From a virus: DNA of 64,000 nucleotides. The notes under the pieces are model-generated. The model had not been told where the DNA came from. It did no database searches and saw only the letters and a program-made list of their open reading frames with translations. Location of the stretch: the IMG/VR virus record IMGVR_UViG_3300035074_000077, positions 1-64,000 of that record; one strand, 5' to 3'. Position numbers and translations under genes: made by a program. Positions 24,980 through 33,165 of this stretch are shown one piece after another (position 1 is the stretch's first letter; the number at the start of each line of letters is the position of its first letter).

Positions 24980-26134
24980 TCAGCCAAGCAGCACGGCGAT
25001 ATGCTCGGACTTGACGCCCGCCGTGCCCCAGGCGAGGCCGACCTCGATTTTGATCCGGCGATACTGCCGATACAGCGCAACCTGAAAAGTGAGCCCCGAA
25101 AGCGGATCGGTAACCGCCATCACGTCGTCGGCAGCATCTCCCCCCTCGGGCATGGCCGGCTGGCGCGCCGCGAGCACCAGCGCATTCGGGGAGAAGCCGA
25201 AATTGGGCGTGAAGCTGTTGCCGACGGTGATCGCATTGCCATCGGCGACGGCGACCCGGAGACCGGGGTTGCCGATCTTCAGATTGCCTCCAGACAGCGC
25301 CGTCTTCACCATGTATTTGTTCGCGGCATCGGCCGCGAAGGTGACGACGTCGCCGGCAAGGATCGTCCCGGCTCCGGTATCGGCCGGGATCGTCACGTCG
25401 CCGATGGCGTTCGTGGTGCCCGAGTTGGTGAAGTAGCCGGCGCCCGTGCCCTTCGTGTGAAGGGAAATGCCGCCGGAGTAGCCCATCACAAAGCCCTGGA
25501 GCATTCGCATCTGGCGCTGTCGCAGCATCGCGCCGGCGTCGCCGGCTTCGTTCACCTTGAACAGCACGGGCTGCTTGCCTTCGAGCTTCGCTTTCGCGGC
25601 CGAATTCAGAACCATGACGCGGCCCGTCTTCGGCGCGCCGTTGTCATCGAGAATTCGGTTGGTCTCGGACAGGTCCGTGAGATCATCGGCCGTCGCAAAC
25701 GGAGTGGTGCCGGCCGTTCCATATGCCCGCGATGCATTCGCGAGAGCGGTCACAGCGAGGTCCGCCTCCACCGCATTCGAGAGCATGCGGAAGGCTTGCT
25801 CGAACTGATTGGCCAGGATCACGTTGTACTGGCCGAACTGGGAAACCGACTTTTGCTCCTCGCCGGTCCAACGGATCGGATAGGCTTTCGACTTGGTGAT
25901 CACGACATCGGCGTAATCGAGCACATGATCGCCGCTGTCGCCCGGATTGACGCCGGGCGTGATGTCCTCGAGCGATCCGGGCGGGACGATCGGGGAGCGG
26001 ACGGTCTGGCCGACCGCCCCGGATTCCGCCGTGGCGTCGCGGCTGACGTTCGGGATGAAGCCGATCTGCTCGCGAGAGACGACATCGAGCGCGGTATAGA
26101 TGGTCGGGACGAGACCCGTGAGGGTATTCGCCAT
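24980..26134 (-). CDS. Major capsid protein, P22-coat-like
   Basis: 384 residues. The start MANTLTGLVPTIYTALDVVSREQIGFIP and VGQTVRSPIVPPGS, YPIRWTGEEQKSV, FRMLSNAVEADLA match the P22 coat protein (gp5) family seen in many temperate phages. It forms the icosahedral shell on the scaffold encoded just upstream (26222-27019). AAAGGA precedes the start. The order portal-scaffold-coat agrees. Confidence 0.88.
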   Translation of the reverse strand: MANTLTGLVPTIYTALDVVSREQIGFIPNVSRDATAESGAVGQTVRSPIVPPGSLEDITPGVNPGDSGDHVLDYADVVITKSKAYPIRWTGEEQKSVSQFGQYNVILANQFEQAFRMLSNAVEADLAVTALANASRAYGTAGTTPFATADDLTDLSETNRILDDNGAPKTGRVMVLNSAAKAKLEGKQPVLFKVNEAGDAGAMLRQRQMRMLQGFVMGYSGGISLHTKGTGAGYFTNSGTTNAIGDVTIPADTGAGTILAGDVVTFAADAANKYMVKTALSGGNLKIGNPGLRVAVADGNAITVGNSFTPNFGFSPNALVLAARQPAMPEGGDAADDVMAVTDPLSGLTFQVALYRQYRRIKIEVGLAWGTAGVKSEHIAVLLG

Positions 26135-26221
26135 CGGATGGTCCTTTCAATGCTGAGGGTGCGTGATTGGGCCATCCGGCCCGCAACGCCGCTCCTCATC
26201 CGAGGCGCGGCTGGTATTCGG

Positions 26222-27019
26222 TCAGTCGACCAGAGAGACCTTGTCGACCGTCATCGCCTTCATCTGCGCCGCGGCGTCGAGGCGACCGAACTCGGCGCGC
26301 GTCATGGTTTTCGCGCTGCCGGCGCTGCCGGCGCTCGGGCGCGCCCCGGTGCCGCTGGCGCCGGTGCCCTTGAGGATGTGATCCTTCTGCGGATAGGCGG
26401 CGACGAGCGAGGCCATCGCTTCGTCGAAATCGGCGATCTCGCCGGGGCGCGCAGACGAATAGATCACGTTGCCGGCCTGATCGTAGGCAACGACTCGGCC
26501 GTCCTCGAGCTTGAAGTTCTGCTCGAAACGGGCCTGGACGAGATCGACGGGGATGGACAGCTTGTCCTTGATGAACTGCGACCGTGCGAAAGCGCCGCCG
26601 ATCTTCTCGGAATGGAGCGCGTCCTCGAGCTTCGCGACCTTCGCGCGCTCGGCGGAGAGCTGCGCCTCGAACGCCTTCTGCGCTTCCGCCGCCTTGCTCT
26701 CGAGCGCGCGCGAAATGCCTTCCTTGACCTTCTCGACCTCGCCGGCGTCGATCAGCTTCTTCGCGTCGATATTGGCGATCTTGTCGAGCGCGTCGCGCGC
26801 GGCGGCGGGATCGATTCCCTCGAACGCCTTCAGCTTTTCGAGCGCTGCCTCTTTCGCTTCTCGATGGGTCTTCGCCTCGCCATTGAGCCGCGAGATCGTC
26901 GCGGCCGTGCCGGGGAGATCGATAGCGGCCTCGACGCCATCGTCATTCACATAGACCGGGCGGCCGTCCTTCACCTCGGCATAGGTGGCCCCGTCCTTCT
27001 CGATCGTCTTCAGTTTCAT
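26222..27019 (-). CDS. Scaffolding protein (DUF6651-like)
   Basis: 265 residues. The N-terminus (KDGRPVYVNDDGVEAAIDL) is followed by a long charged coiled coil (about 45-140) and an acidic/Gly C-terminus (GTGASGTGARPSAGSAGSAK), the usual layout of phage scaffold proteins. Positioned between portal and coat genes. It should guide coat assembly and leave the prohead. Confidence 0.8.
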   Translation of the reverse strand: MKLKTIEKDGATYAEVKDGRPVYVNDDGVEAAIDLPGTAATISRLNGEAKTHREAKEAALEKLKAFEGIDPAAARDALDKIANIDAKKLIDAGEVEKVKEGISRALESKAAEAQKAFEAQLSAERAKVAKLEDALHSEKIGGAFARSQFIKDKLSIPVDLVQARFEQNFKLEDGRVVAYDQAGNVIYSSARPGEIADFDEAMASLVAAYPQKDHILKGTGASGTGARPSAGSAGSAKTMTRAEFGRLDAAAQMKAMTVDKVSLVD

Positions 27020-27048
27020 TTGCTGTCCTCTGGCTCATCCGAGCCCTG

Positions 27049-28602
27049 CTATGGTGCATCCGCACCGGGCGCCGGCGGCGCGACGCCGCCGGCCTGGGTT
27101 GCCGCGCCGGGGACAATCCCCGCCGCCGCGTCTGCTTCCGCAGCGGTCGGGTCGCCGGGCGCTTCGTCGAGAAGGCGCTGGCGCTCCTGTTCCGCATCGA
27201 AATTCGATGAGAGCTTCCCGCGCCTCTTCAGCTCCGACCACAGCGTCTCTTGCGAGAGATCACCGTTCTCGCGGGCCTTGATGAGGTCGCCGCTCCCGTC
27301 GTCGTCGCGAAGATCGAGCGAGTCGTCGGACGCCATCTCGACCTCTATCGAGTCCGCTTCGCCGAGCCACATCGCAGTCAGGGCGAGCGCGTTTTCGAGC
27401 GTATCCTTGAAGTTCAGCTTCAGCGCTTCGATGACGCTGATCGCTTTGTCGCCGGCAAATGCTGCCGTGACCGTCGTGATGTTGCCGCTCTGCGCCGTCA
27501 GCGGTTGCCGGCCCAACTCGCGGAGCGCTTCCTCCGTCGCCTTCACCTGATCGGCGAGGAATCGCAGCGACTCGGCGCTCGGCTCGATGAACTGCCATTC
27601 GCCGTGATTCCCATCGGAATCCATCGGCGCATAGAGGACCGTCTTCGGCCCGACGGGAACCGCTATCGGCTTCCCGTCTTCATCCTTGGGCGGCGTGACT
27701 CCATTGCCGGCGAGCATCGGGAACGCGGTCAGCTCGCGCGCATATTTCAGCGCGCTCTCCTGCTGGAAGTGCTCGACCTGCAGTTCCGCAGCGTCCCGCA
27801 GGACCGGCTTGATGCGCCACGACGCGCCATAACGGCGCCCGGCGACGAAGGGGACGATCGGAATGACGCCGATGCTGATCGGCCCGCCGTCGCGACGCAG
27901 CCACTCATCCGCGCCGCCGGCGCTCGCCTTCTCGACACGCTCCCAAAGCTCCCATGTCGCCGGCCCGGCGGAGAGCGCGTTGCCGAGCTCGTCGCGCTCG
28001 ACCTCGCGGTCGAGGACGCGGACGAACTGGCGCTTCTTTTCTCCCCATCCGTCGCGCTCGACAGAGCATTCGGCGATGCGGGCATGAACGAAGGTCTCGA
28101 CTCCGCCGATCATCTCCGAATAGACGGCGAGCATCTGTTGTGCGGGGACATGAACCCAATAGGGGCGCGCGCCGATTTCGGCCTCTTGCGCGACCGTCGC
28201 GCCCTCAGGGACGCCCTTGGTGTAGTCGACAAAGATCCAGTCCAGCGCATAAGCGACGCCGGCATAGAACGACTGCGCCGCGAATTGATGGAGGTGCGAG
28301 CCGTGCCCGTCGATGCTTTCGATGAACGACCCGACCCGCGAGCTGGCGCCCGTGACCGCGATCTCGCCCCCGAACGGCTTCGACGCCAGCGTCTCGACGA
28401 TATCGCCGAAGATGTTCGTGAACTTCGCGTTGGCGAGGCGGAACTTATAATCCGCGTCGGTCTCGTTCGGGAACTTCGGCAGATAGGCCGCTCCGGCCTT
28501 TCGCATCGTCTCAGCGCCGCCGAGGAGCGCGTCGACCAAGCGCCAATAGCGCCCCATGACATCGAAGTCAGAGGAGCGCTGGTCCGGTGTCTTGTTCGTC
28601 AT
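27049..28602 (-). CDS. Portal protein (DUF4055 family)
   Basis: 517 residues. Sequence such as YLPKFPNETDADYKFRLANAKF near residues 40-62 and GIAYALDWIF-like (VAYALDWIFVDYTKG), followed by the AAELQVEHFQQESALKYA and QSGNITTVTAAFAGDKAIS regions, matches DUF4055 portal proteins. It forms the dodecameric DNA channel at the capsid vertex. It lies between large terminase and scaffold genes; the acidic/Ala-rich C-terminus is typical. Confidence 0.85.
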   Translation of the reverse strand: MTNKTPDQRSSDFDVMGRYWRLVDALLGGAETMRKAGAAYLPKFPNETDADYKFRLANAKFTNIFGDIVETLASKPFGGEIAVTGASSRVGSFIESIDGHGSHLHQFAAQSFYAGVAYALDWIFVDYTKGVPEGATVAQEAEIGARPYWVHVPAQQMLAVYSEMIGGVETFVHARIAECSVERDGWGEKKRQFVRVLDREVERDELGNALSAGPATWELWERVEKASAGGADEWLRRDGGPISIGVIPIVPFVAGRRYGASWRIKPVLRDAAELQVEHFQQESALKYARELTAFPMLAGNGVTPPKDEDGKPIAVPVGPKTVLYAPMDSDGNHGEWQFIEPSAESLRFLADQVKATEEALRELGRQPLTAQSGNITTVTAAFAGDKAISVIEALKLNFKDTLENALALTAMWLGEADSIEVEMASDDSLDLRDDDGSGDLIKARENGDLSQETLWSELKRRGKLSSNFDAEQERQRLLDEAPGDPTAAEADAAAGIVPGAATQAGGVAPPAPGADAP

Positions 28603-28605
28603 AGG

Positions 28606-29922
28606 TCAGCGAGAGCCCGCGTAGGTTCCGAAGATCGGGGAAGGCGCGACGTTCCCGAGCATCAATTCCGATATCGCCCACACCAGCGCGTCGGCGCGGT
28701 CCGGCGAGCCGTCCCCCGCATATCCATCCCCCGTCATCATGCAGAGTTGATCCTCGAGCGCCGGGAACGTCCCGACATGAGAGACGCGATTTTGCTCATA
28801 GAGCGCTGCGACAGGCTCCGCCCGAGCGACCTTGCTCCGGCTCGCCGTCACTTCCTTGTAGGGGATGCTCCGATCGACAGCGCGAATGACATTCTCCACC
28901 ATCGCGCCGCCGAAGTTCCGCTCCGCAATGATGCGGTCGGACTTGAACTCGCGATAGGCGGTCACGGCGCGCCGCCCCCAGCCATCCGGGGAGAGCTTGC
29001 AGGATCGATCGGCGAGCACATAGGCCCTGCCATCGACTCCCTTCCCGGCGACCACGATTCCCACTTCGTCGCCATCGTCGCCAGCGCCGCGCGTCCCGCT
29101 CGGGTCGATCGCGACGACGACACGCTGCATCTCCGGAGCCGACTGCGTCCTCGCGCCATCGATCGCGTCGCGCGCCCAAAGCGCGCCGGGAACGTCATCG
29201 AGAAGCTCGGCGTTCAGCTCCTGTCGGCCGAGGCGCGTTCCCTCGTAACGGCTGATGATCTGCTTGAAGAATCCTTCCGCAAGATTGGCGCGGTTGTCGT
29301 ACGTCGAGCCCCGCGTGACGACGGCGGCGGGGTTCGCCAGCAGCGCCTTCAAGACCTGCAGCGGCTTCGGCGTCGTGGTGATGACGCATTGCGGGTTCTG
29401 CCCGAGGCGCAATCCGAACTGCAGCATGTCCCAGGTCTCCTGCGCATATTGCCAGGCGCACAGCTCGTCTGCCCATGCCGCCCCGAATTGCGGGCCGCGG
29501 AGCGCCTCGGGGTCCTCCCCAGAATAGAGCGTGGCGATGGCTCCATTCCGCCAAGTCAGGCGGCGCTTCGACGGCTCATAGGTCGGTCGATCCCAGGGCG
29601 GGGAGCAAGCGAGGATCCCCGAAACGCCCTCGACCATCACGTCTCGGCCATCGGCCGCGGTCGGCGCGACGAGCGCGATGCGCCCGCAGGACTCTTTCAG
29701 CTCGCGCACCCACTCGGCGCCCGTCCGGCTCTTGCCGAACCCGCGACCCGCGAGAACGAGCCAAAACGCCCAATCCCCTGGCGGAGCGAGTTGCTCCGGG
29801 CGTGCCCAAAAGCGCCAATCGAATTCGAGCGCAGCAAGCTCATCGTCGGTTAAGTCAGCCAGTATCGCCTTCCGCTCCGCCTCGGGGAGCGAGGCAAGCG
29901 AGGCGGCGAGCGATTCTGTCAC
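28606..29922 (-). CDS. terL: Terminase large subunit
   Basis: 438 residues. Walker A LAGRGFGKSRTG (about 57-68), a Walker B-like FGAAWADEL (about 141-149) and coupling motif VITTTPKP (about 173-180) form the packaging ATPase. The nuclease domain shows VVAIDPSGT (Asp near 243) and SPDRADALVWA near the C-terminus. It powers DNA packaging into proheads at the portal. Its start overlaps the small subunit gene by 68 bases. Confidence 0.92.
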   Translation of the reverse strand: MTESLAASLASLPEAERKAILADLTDDELAALEFDWRFWARPEQLAPPGDWAFWLVLAGRGFGKSRTGAEWVRELKESCGRIALVAPTAADGRDVMVEGVSGILACSPPWDRPTYEPSKRRLTWRNGAIATLYSGEDPEALRGPQFGAAWADELCAWQYAQETWDMLQFGLRLGQNPQCVITTTPKPLQVLKALLANPAAVVTRGSTYDNRANLAEGFFKQIISRYEGTRLGRQELNAELLDDVPGALWARDAIDGARTQSAPEMQRVVVAIDPSGTRGAGDDGDEVGIVVAGKGVDGRAYVLADRSCKLSPDGWGRRAVTAYREFKSDRIIAERNFGGAMVENVIRAVDRSIPYKEVTASRSKVARAEPVAALYEQNRVSHVGTFPALEDQLCMMTGDGYAGDGSPDRADALVWAISELMLGNVAPSPIFGTYAGSR

Positions 29923-30205
29923 GCGGGCTCACCTGGGCGGTTTCGATCGGGCCGCCGTTCGGCCCGGAATGCTCGACCGATGCGAGCCTGGGGTGCATGT
30001 AAGGGGCCGCCGCTTTGGCGGCGTCCAGCGCCATGGCGTCGTCTTTCTTCCGCTCTGCCCGACGCATGATGGTGATCATCACCTCGAGGGGCGTCTTCCC
30101 TCTCGCGGCGATCTTCTCGGCGACCTCGCGGGTTCGCCCGGTCAATCCGCCTTTCTTGCGTCCGGCGCCGGGGCGGGCGCCGCCATGGCCGCCAGTTCTC
30201 GCCAT
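29855..30205 (-). CDS. Terminase small-subunit-type DNA-binding protein
   Basis: 116 residues. The N-terminus HGGARPGAGRKKGGLTGRT is the basic tail found in many proteins directly upstream of terL; a helical region (KTPLEVMITIMRRAERKKDD) follows, then YMHPRLASVEH. It is expected to recognise the packaging site and recruit the large subunit. Assignment is by position and partial similarity. The 3' end overlaps terL. Confidence 0.65.
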   Translation of the reverse strand: MARTGGHGGARPGAGRKKGGLTGRTREVAEKIAARGKTPLEVMITIMRRAERKKDDAMALDAAKAAAPYMHPRLASVEHSGPNGGPIETAQVSPRDRIARRLACLAPRGGAEGDTG

Positions 30206-30291
30206 TCTTGAATACCTTGATTTTTGACGGCCGATTTTGATTTAGCGGTGTGGCGGTCGTCTCATAGTCCCCAGAGCCGCCCCGGCGACAA

Positions 30292-30328
30292 TCTGTTAGA
30301 CTTATGCGTCGGGTCTGTTAGACTTATG
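30292..30328. repeat. Two 15-bp direct repeats TCTGTTAGACTTATG spaced 22 bp
   Basis: Exact copies at 30292-30306 and 30314-30328, start-to-start 22 bp, i.e. two helical turns. They lie just upstream of the terminase small-subunit gene and abut the start of the plus-strand gene at 30331. This suits a protein-binding site, either a promoter operator or a packaging (pac/cos) recognition element. Confidence 0.6.
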
Positions 30329-30330
30329 GG

Positions 30331-30516
30331 ATGGCCATTCGGTTTGTCCCTTGCACCCCGCCGCGTATCGCAGACGCAGAGCCTGCGACGCCTCCCGAGC
30401 CAGAGAAGCCGAAGAGGAAGCGTGCCCCGAAGGGGAGCTTCGATCGCAACGCGTATCAGCGAGAACTGATGCGGAAGAGGCGCGCGGCGGAGAAAGCCGC
30501 GAAGGGCGCGCCATAG
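30331..30516 (+). CDS. Small basic protein (61 residues)
   Basis: Reads MAIRFVPCTPPRIADAEPA, then a Pro/Glu segment and a strongly basic C-terminus (KRKRAPKGSFDRNAYQREL and MRKRRAAEKAAKGAP). The pattern resembles small phage proteins with a DRNAYMRELMRKRR end. It is plus-strand, divergent from the terminase operon. No Shine-Dalgarno sequence is seen; the ATG lies two bases after the direct repeat. Nucleic-acid binding is plausible from charge only. Confidence 0.5.
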   Translation: MAIRFVPCTPPRIADAEPATPPEPEKPKRKRAPKGSFDRNAYQRELMRKRRAAEKAAKGAP

Positions 30517-30630
30517 GCGCTCCCGCTCTCTTGGCGGTGTGAGAAAGGGACCGGACGGCGCGATAGCCCCGGATCGCTCGCGGGGCCGCGCTGTCCTTGA
30601 ACAGGCGCTCCACCCAGCGCCGGCCGATAT

Positions 30631-30705
30631 TGGAGCCCTAGGCAGGATTTGAACCTGCGACCCGCCCCTTACGAAGGGGCCGCTCTACCACTGAGCTACA
30701 CGGGC
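30631..30705 (-). tRNA. tRNA-Thr (anticodon CGT)
   Basis: A 75-base cloverleaf including an encoded CCA. The D-arm (GCTC/GAGC), 5-bp anticodon stem GCCCC/GGGGC with loop TTCGTAA, and T-arm GCAGG-TTCAAAT-CCTGC are intact; the anticodon CGT reads ACG. The acceptor stem has two adjacent mismatches (pairs 5-68 and 6-67, G.A and T.T), so it may be degraded, a phage-adapted tRNA or an attachment-site relic. It lies between the head operon and the early operon. Confidence 0.85.
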
Positions 30706-30718
30706 AGAATTGAAGACC

Positions 30719-30762
30719 GCCCCGCGCGTTTCCCGGCCTAGGAAACTGAGAGCGCGCGGGGC
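30719..30762. terminator. Large compound hairpin downstream of the early minus operon
   Basis: Ten-bp arms GCCCCGCGCG (30719-30728) and CGCGCGGGGC (30753-30762) are perfect inverted repeats; inside them TTTCC and GGAAA can form a second stem. The structure lies between the early leftward operon and the tRNA. There is no clear T-run, so it may be a terminator or an RNA processing site. Confidence 0.5.
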
Positions 30763-30765
30763 AGG

Positions 30766-31077
30766 TCAACCCACCATTCCTGGCAGGGAATGCTTTCGAG
30801 ACGCCGGGGCCATAATTGCAGCTATACGCCCCAGGAGACGCAGCGGCATGCTGCCAGCCATCTGCTTGCCGGCGTCGCCGCCGACTGCCGTCTCGAAACC
30901 TTCCTGCCTGCGTCGCGGCTCGGAGAGTATGGGGGCTCTCCGATCGCCAAAGCCATGGTGCGTTAATTCGCCGGCTCTCGCCGTGGCCGCAGGCACTATA
31001 TGAATTCTCGCGCTTTCAGCCTCCTGTGGGAGCGCCTCGCGCGTCGGTTCTTGGGTTCTAGGCAGCTCGTTGAACAC
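30766..31077 (-). CDS. Hypothetical 103-residue protein (uncertain)
   Basis: GTG start at 31077 (FNELPRTQEPTREALPQEAE). It is the last ORF of the leftward operon before the hairpin. Composition is plausible, with a GDRRAPILSEPRRRQEGFE segment, but no Shine-Dalgarno sequence is close and no family is recognised. Confidence 0.38.
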   Translation of the reverse strand: MFNELPRTQEPTREALPQEAESARIHIVPAATARAGELTHHGFGDRRAPILSEPRRRQEGFETAVGGDAGKQMAGSMPLRLLGRIAAIMAPASRKHSLPGMVG

Positions 31078-31107
31078 CGAAAAACAACGAGGTCCTAGGG
31101 GGCGGCT

Positions 31108-31422
31108 TTACGCCCCTTGCAAAGCGTGCGCGCTGCGCGCGCCGGCGGCGATCGGAGCGCCTGGGTTGTTCCGGCAGAAGCTGCGATGTCGCGCCTCGGC
31201 TGCATCTTTCGGCGCTGCAGCGTCGAAGTCCGCCAAGATCGCGGAGCGGTCGAAGCTCGCCTTGTTCCCGTCGGCAAGCAATTCCTCGAGGAGGTCCTTG
31301 AGGAGCGGATAGTTCCCAGAGCAGCCGAGGGTTCCGCAGAGCTCCCGGGCAACCGCGCCGGGGCTGCGCCCGGGCGTCGATTCCAGTTCGATCAGTTCTT
31401 CGATCTGCGGCCGCTTGTCCAT
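31108..31422 (-). CDS. Hypothetical 104-residue protein
   Basis: ATG 31422 preceded by AGGAGCACC. The sequence begins MDKRPQIEELIELESTPGRS and is helical, with two Cys (ARELCGTLGCSGNYPLL). It sits near the distal end of the leftward operon. No family recognised; helix content and length are compatible with a small regulatory or host-interaction protein. Confidence 0.6.
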   Translation of the reverse strand: MDKRPQIEELIELESTPGRSPGAVARELCGTLGCSGNYPLLKDLLEELLADGNKASFDRSAILADFDAAAPKDAAEARHRSFCRNNPGAPIAAGARSAHALQGA

Positions 31423-31479
31423 GTGGGGGTGCTCCTGCTGTGTCGGGCGCGCTGCGCGCGCCGCCCACCCGGCCCTACA

Positions 31480-31626
31480 TCAGAGCTCCGCGAGGGTCGC
31501 GAGGTTTCGGGCCGGGCAGGCGAAGGGAACGAGCGGTTCAGCTTCCTGTCCGGGGTCGACGACCGTCCAGGTGCCATGGCTTTGTGACGTTGCCCGGAAG
31601 ACGCAGAGCGTCCGGGGCGTAGCCAT
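31480..31626 (-). CDS. Hypothetical 48-residue protein
   Basis: ATG 31626 to TGA 31480; reads MATPRTLCVFRATSQSHGTW and ends PARNLATLAEL. The composition (few Arg, balanced hydrophobics) contrasts with shadow frames and supports coding. The Shine-Dalgarno GGAG lies unusually close to the ATG. It fills the 320-base gap between its neighbours. Confidence 0.45.
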   Translation of the reverse strand: MATPRTLCVFRATSQSHGTWTVVDPGQEAEPLVPFACPARNLATLAEL

Positions 31627-31742
31627 CTCCGATCAAGCTCTCGCGCGAGGGGCGCATTCTTTGAGGCTTCGCTGGCACCCTCAATCGCTGAACCGCTCGA
31701 AACTGATGGGGCGCTCCGCGCCCGCGGGGTTCTGGCCGCCTC

Positions 31743-32114
31743 TCAGTGCCTCAGGCACAGCGGTGACCTTATCTCGGGCGCGAGAATTGCCGTTTTTGTC
31801 TCGCTCCGGCAACGAGTTTTTCCCGCGATATCTTCGGCGCGGCCGCGCTGCAGGGGCCGAACGACCTCGGATTTCGGGGATATTGCGGGCCGTTCGATAT
31901 CTTCGCGGAATCTGAGTTCAAGTCGCTGTTTTTCCCGCGGCGCCCAACGCGCTTCGAATCCGCCGGCGTCGGGAGGGAGCGCCCCGCGCTTCCGCAGGAT
32001 GGCGGCGGCATAGAGGCAGGCATGCAGCGCCATGAGATCGCCGGCGGCGACGCGCGGGTCTCCCACCATGCGCTCGTCGAGGCGGTGTTCGCGGATGATG
32101 GCGGCGCGCGTCAT
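31743..32114 (-). CDS. Hypothetical 123-residue protein
   Basis: Start ATG 32114 (MTRAAIIREHRLDERMVGDP), with GGCAGGAA just upstream and a four-base overlap with the preceding gene. The first 60 residues form helices including a Cys-containing segment (HACLYAAAILRKRG); the C-terminus is polar. No family is recognised. It is part of the coupled chain 31743-33099. Confidence 0.6.
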   Translation of the reverse strand: MTRAAIIREHRLDERMVGDPRVAAGDLMALHACLYAAAILRKRGALPPDAGGFEARWAPREKQRLELRFREDIERPAISPKSEVVRPLQRGRAEDIAGKTRCRSETKTAILAPEIRSPLCLRH

Positions 32115-32455
32115 TTCCTGCCGCCCCTCTCGCGCCCATAGGCCGCGCGGACGCGCCGATTGATCTCGACGAGCAGCATGGCGTCTTTGAGCGCTCCCGT
32201 GAACCCTCGATGCTCCATCGCGTCGAGAGCGACCTTCAGCCATCCGCGGACAAAGATGTCGCTCTCCTTTTCGAGAGCAGCCGAGATGATGCGCCTCGCC
32301 TTGGCGTAGCCGGCGCCCTCGCGGCCGAAGCAGAACCCTTCCTTCGCGCATTCCCCGGCGTCTGAGCACGCCGGCGGATAGCCATGGCAGAGCGCCATCG
32401 CCGCGCCGTAGGCTTCTGGCTCCGCATCGTGCGAGATATCGGGGCCGGCGCTCAC
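32111..32455 (-). CDS. Hypothetical Cys-containing protein (114 residues)
   Basis: Contains ALCHGYPPACSDAGECAKEGFCFG, with four Cys spaced as a possible metal site, then a helical C-terminus (DAMEHRGFTGALKDAML). It overlaps both neighbours by four bases, indicating translational coupling. No named family; zinc binding is inferred from Cys only. Confidence 0.65.
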   Translation of the reverse strand: MSAGPDISHDAEPEAYGAAMALCHGYPPACSDAGECAKEGFCFGREGAGYAKARRIISAALEKESDIFVRGWLKVALDAMEHRGFTGALKDAMLLVEINRRVRAAYGRERGGRK

Positions 32456-33099
32456 GGGCGCACCCCGTCTCTAATCACGCCCTCGAGGATGACGCGCATC
32501 GCCGCGTCGACACGGCGGTTCGCCGCCGCGCGCGAGCAATTCAGCGTCAAGCATTCTCGGCTGAAGGCCCAATTTCTGGCCTCGCACTCGATCCATAGGC
32601 GGAGCGCTGTTCGCGCGTTGTCATGTTCTGGTGCGCCGAGATAGCGCATCGGCCAATAGATCGCCTCTTCGATGCGGGAGATTTCTCGATCGCCGCCGAC
32701 CCCCATGTGCGCCAGCGGCGCGCCGCCGGCGCGCGCCTGCTTTGCGCCGGCCTGCAACGCCGTCACCTGGTCCGAAAACTCGACCTCCGTCGCGTAGAGC
32801 GCGGGGTCGGGCCAGAAGCTGCGCATTGCGCCAGGCCCGACACGGCGGACCAATCGCTCGCACCCGCGCGCGGCCTCACGCAGCCGGACCCGGACATGCT
32901 CGACCGTCCATTGGAGCTCCGCAGTCCTGATCACAGACGACGCCAGCAGCCGCGCCGCCCGTTCCGGGCTGAAGCGGCCGTCAGCGTCTTCCGAAAAGTC
33001 TGACATCGCGGCCATGTCAGATGACATTTCTGACAGGACGCCATCATCACGCTTGGCGCGCTCAAATCCGCGCATTGTGGATTTCGCTTTTCCTGCCAT
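32452..33099 (-). CDS. DUF6362-like helix-turn-helix protein
   Basis: 215 residues. The region WTVEHVRVRLREAARGCERL, FWPDP, then ISRIEEAIYWPMRYLGAPEH and TALRLWIECEARNWAFSREC resembles DUF6362 proteins of alphaproteobacterial phages, which carry a sigma-like helix-turn-helix and are often found in replication or early operons. DNA binding is therefore likely. Its stop overlaps the next start by four bases. The exact role, such as transcription control, is not known. Confidence 0.6.
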   Translation of the reverse strand: MAGKAKSTMRGFERAKRDDGVLSEMSSDMAAMSDFSEDADGRFSPERAARLLASSVIRTAELQWTVEHVRVRLREAARGCERLVRRVGPGAMRSFWPDPALYATEVEFSDQVTALQAGAKQARAGGAPLAHMGVGGDREISRIEEAIYWPMRYLGAPEHDNARTALRLWIECEARNWAFSRECLTLNCSRAAANRRVDAAMRVILEGVIRDGVRP

Positions 33100-33165
33100 C
33101 GCTTATCTCGTAATTCCCTGGAGCGGATCAAAACTCGAAAACTGACATCAGCGCTTTGCCGGCTG

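Noticed and set aside
25001-27550. 849-codon plus-strand ORF over coat and scaffold genes
   Set aside because: Antisense to well-recognised coat and scaffold genes; composition is that of a GC-rich shadow.
27250-29853. 867-codon plus-strand ORF over portal and terminase
   Set aside because: Antisense shadow of portal and terL; no domain recognised.
31169-31587. Plus-strand ORFs around 31.1-31.6 kb
   Set aside because: Arg-rich shadows of the minus-strand genes at 31108-31422 and 31480-31626.
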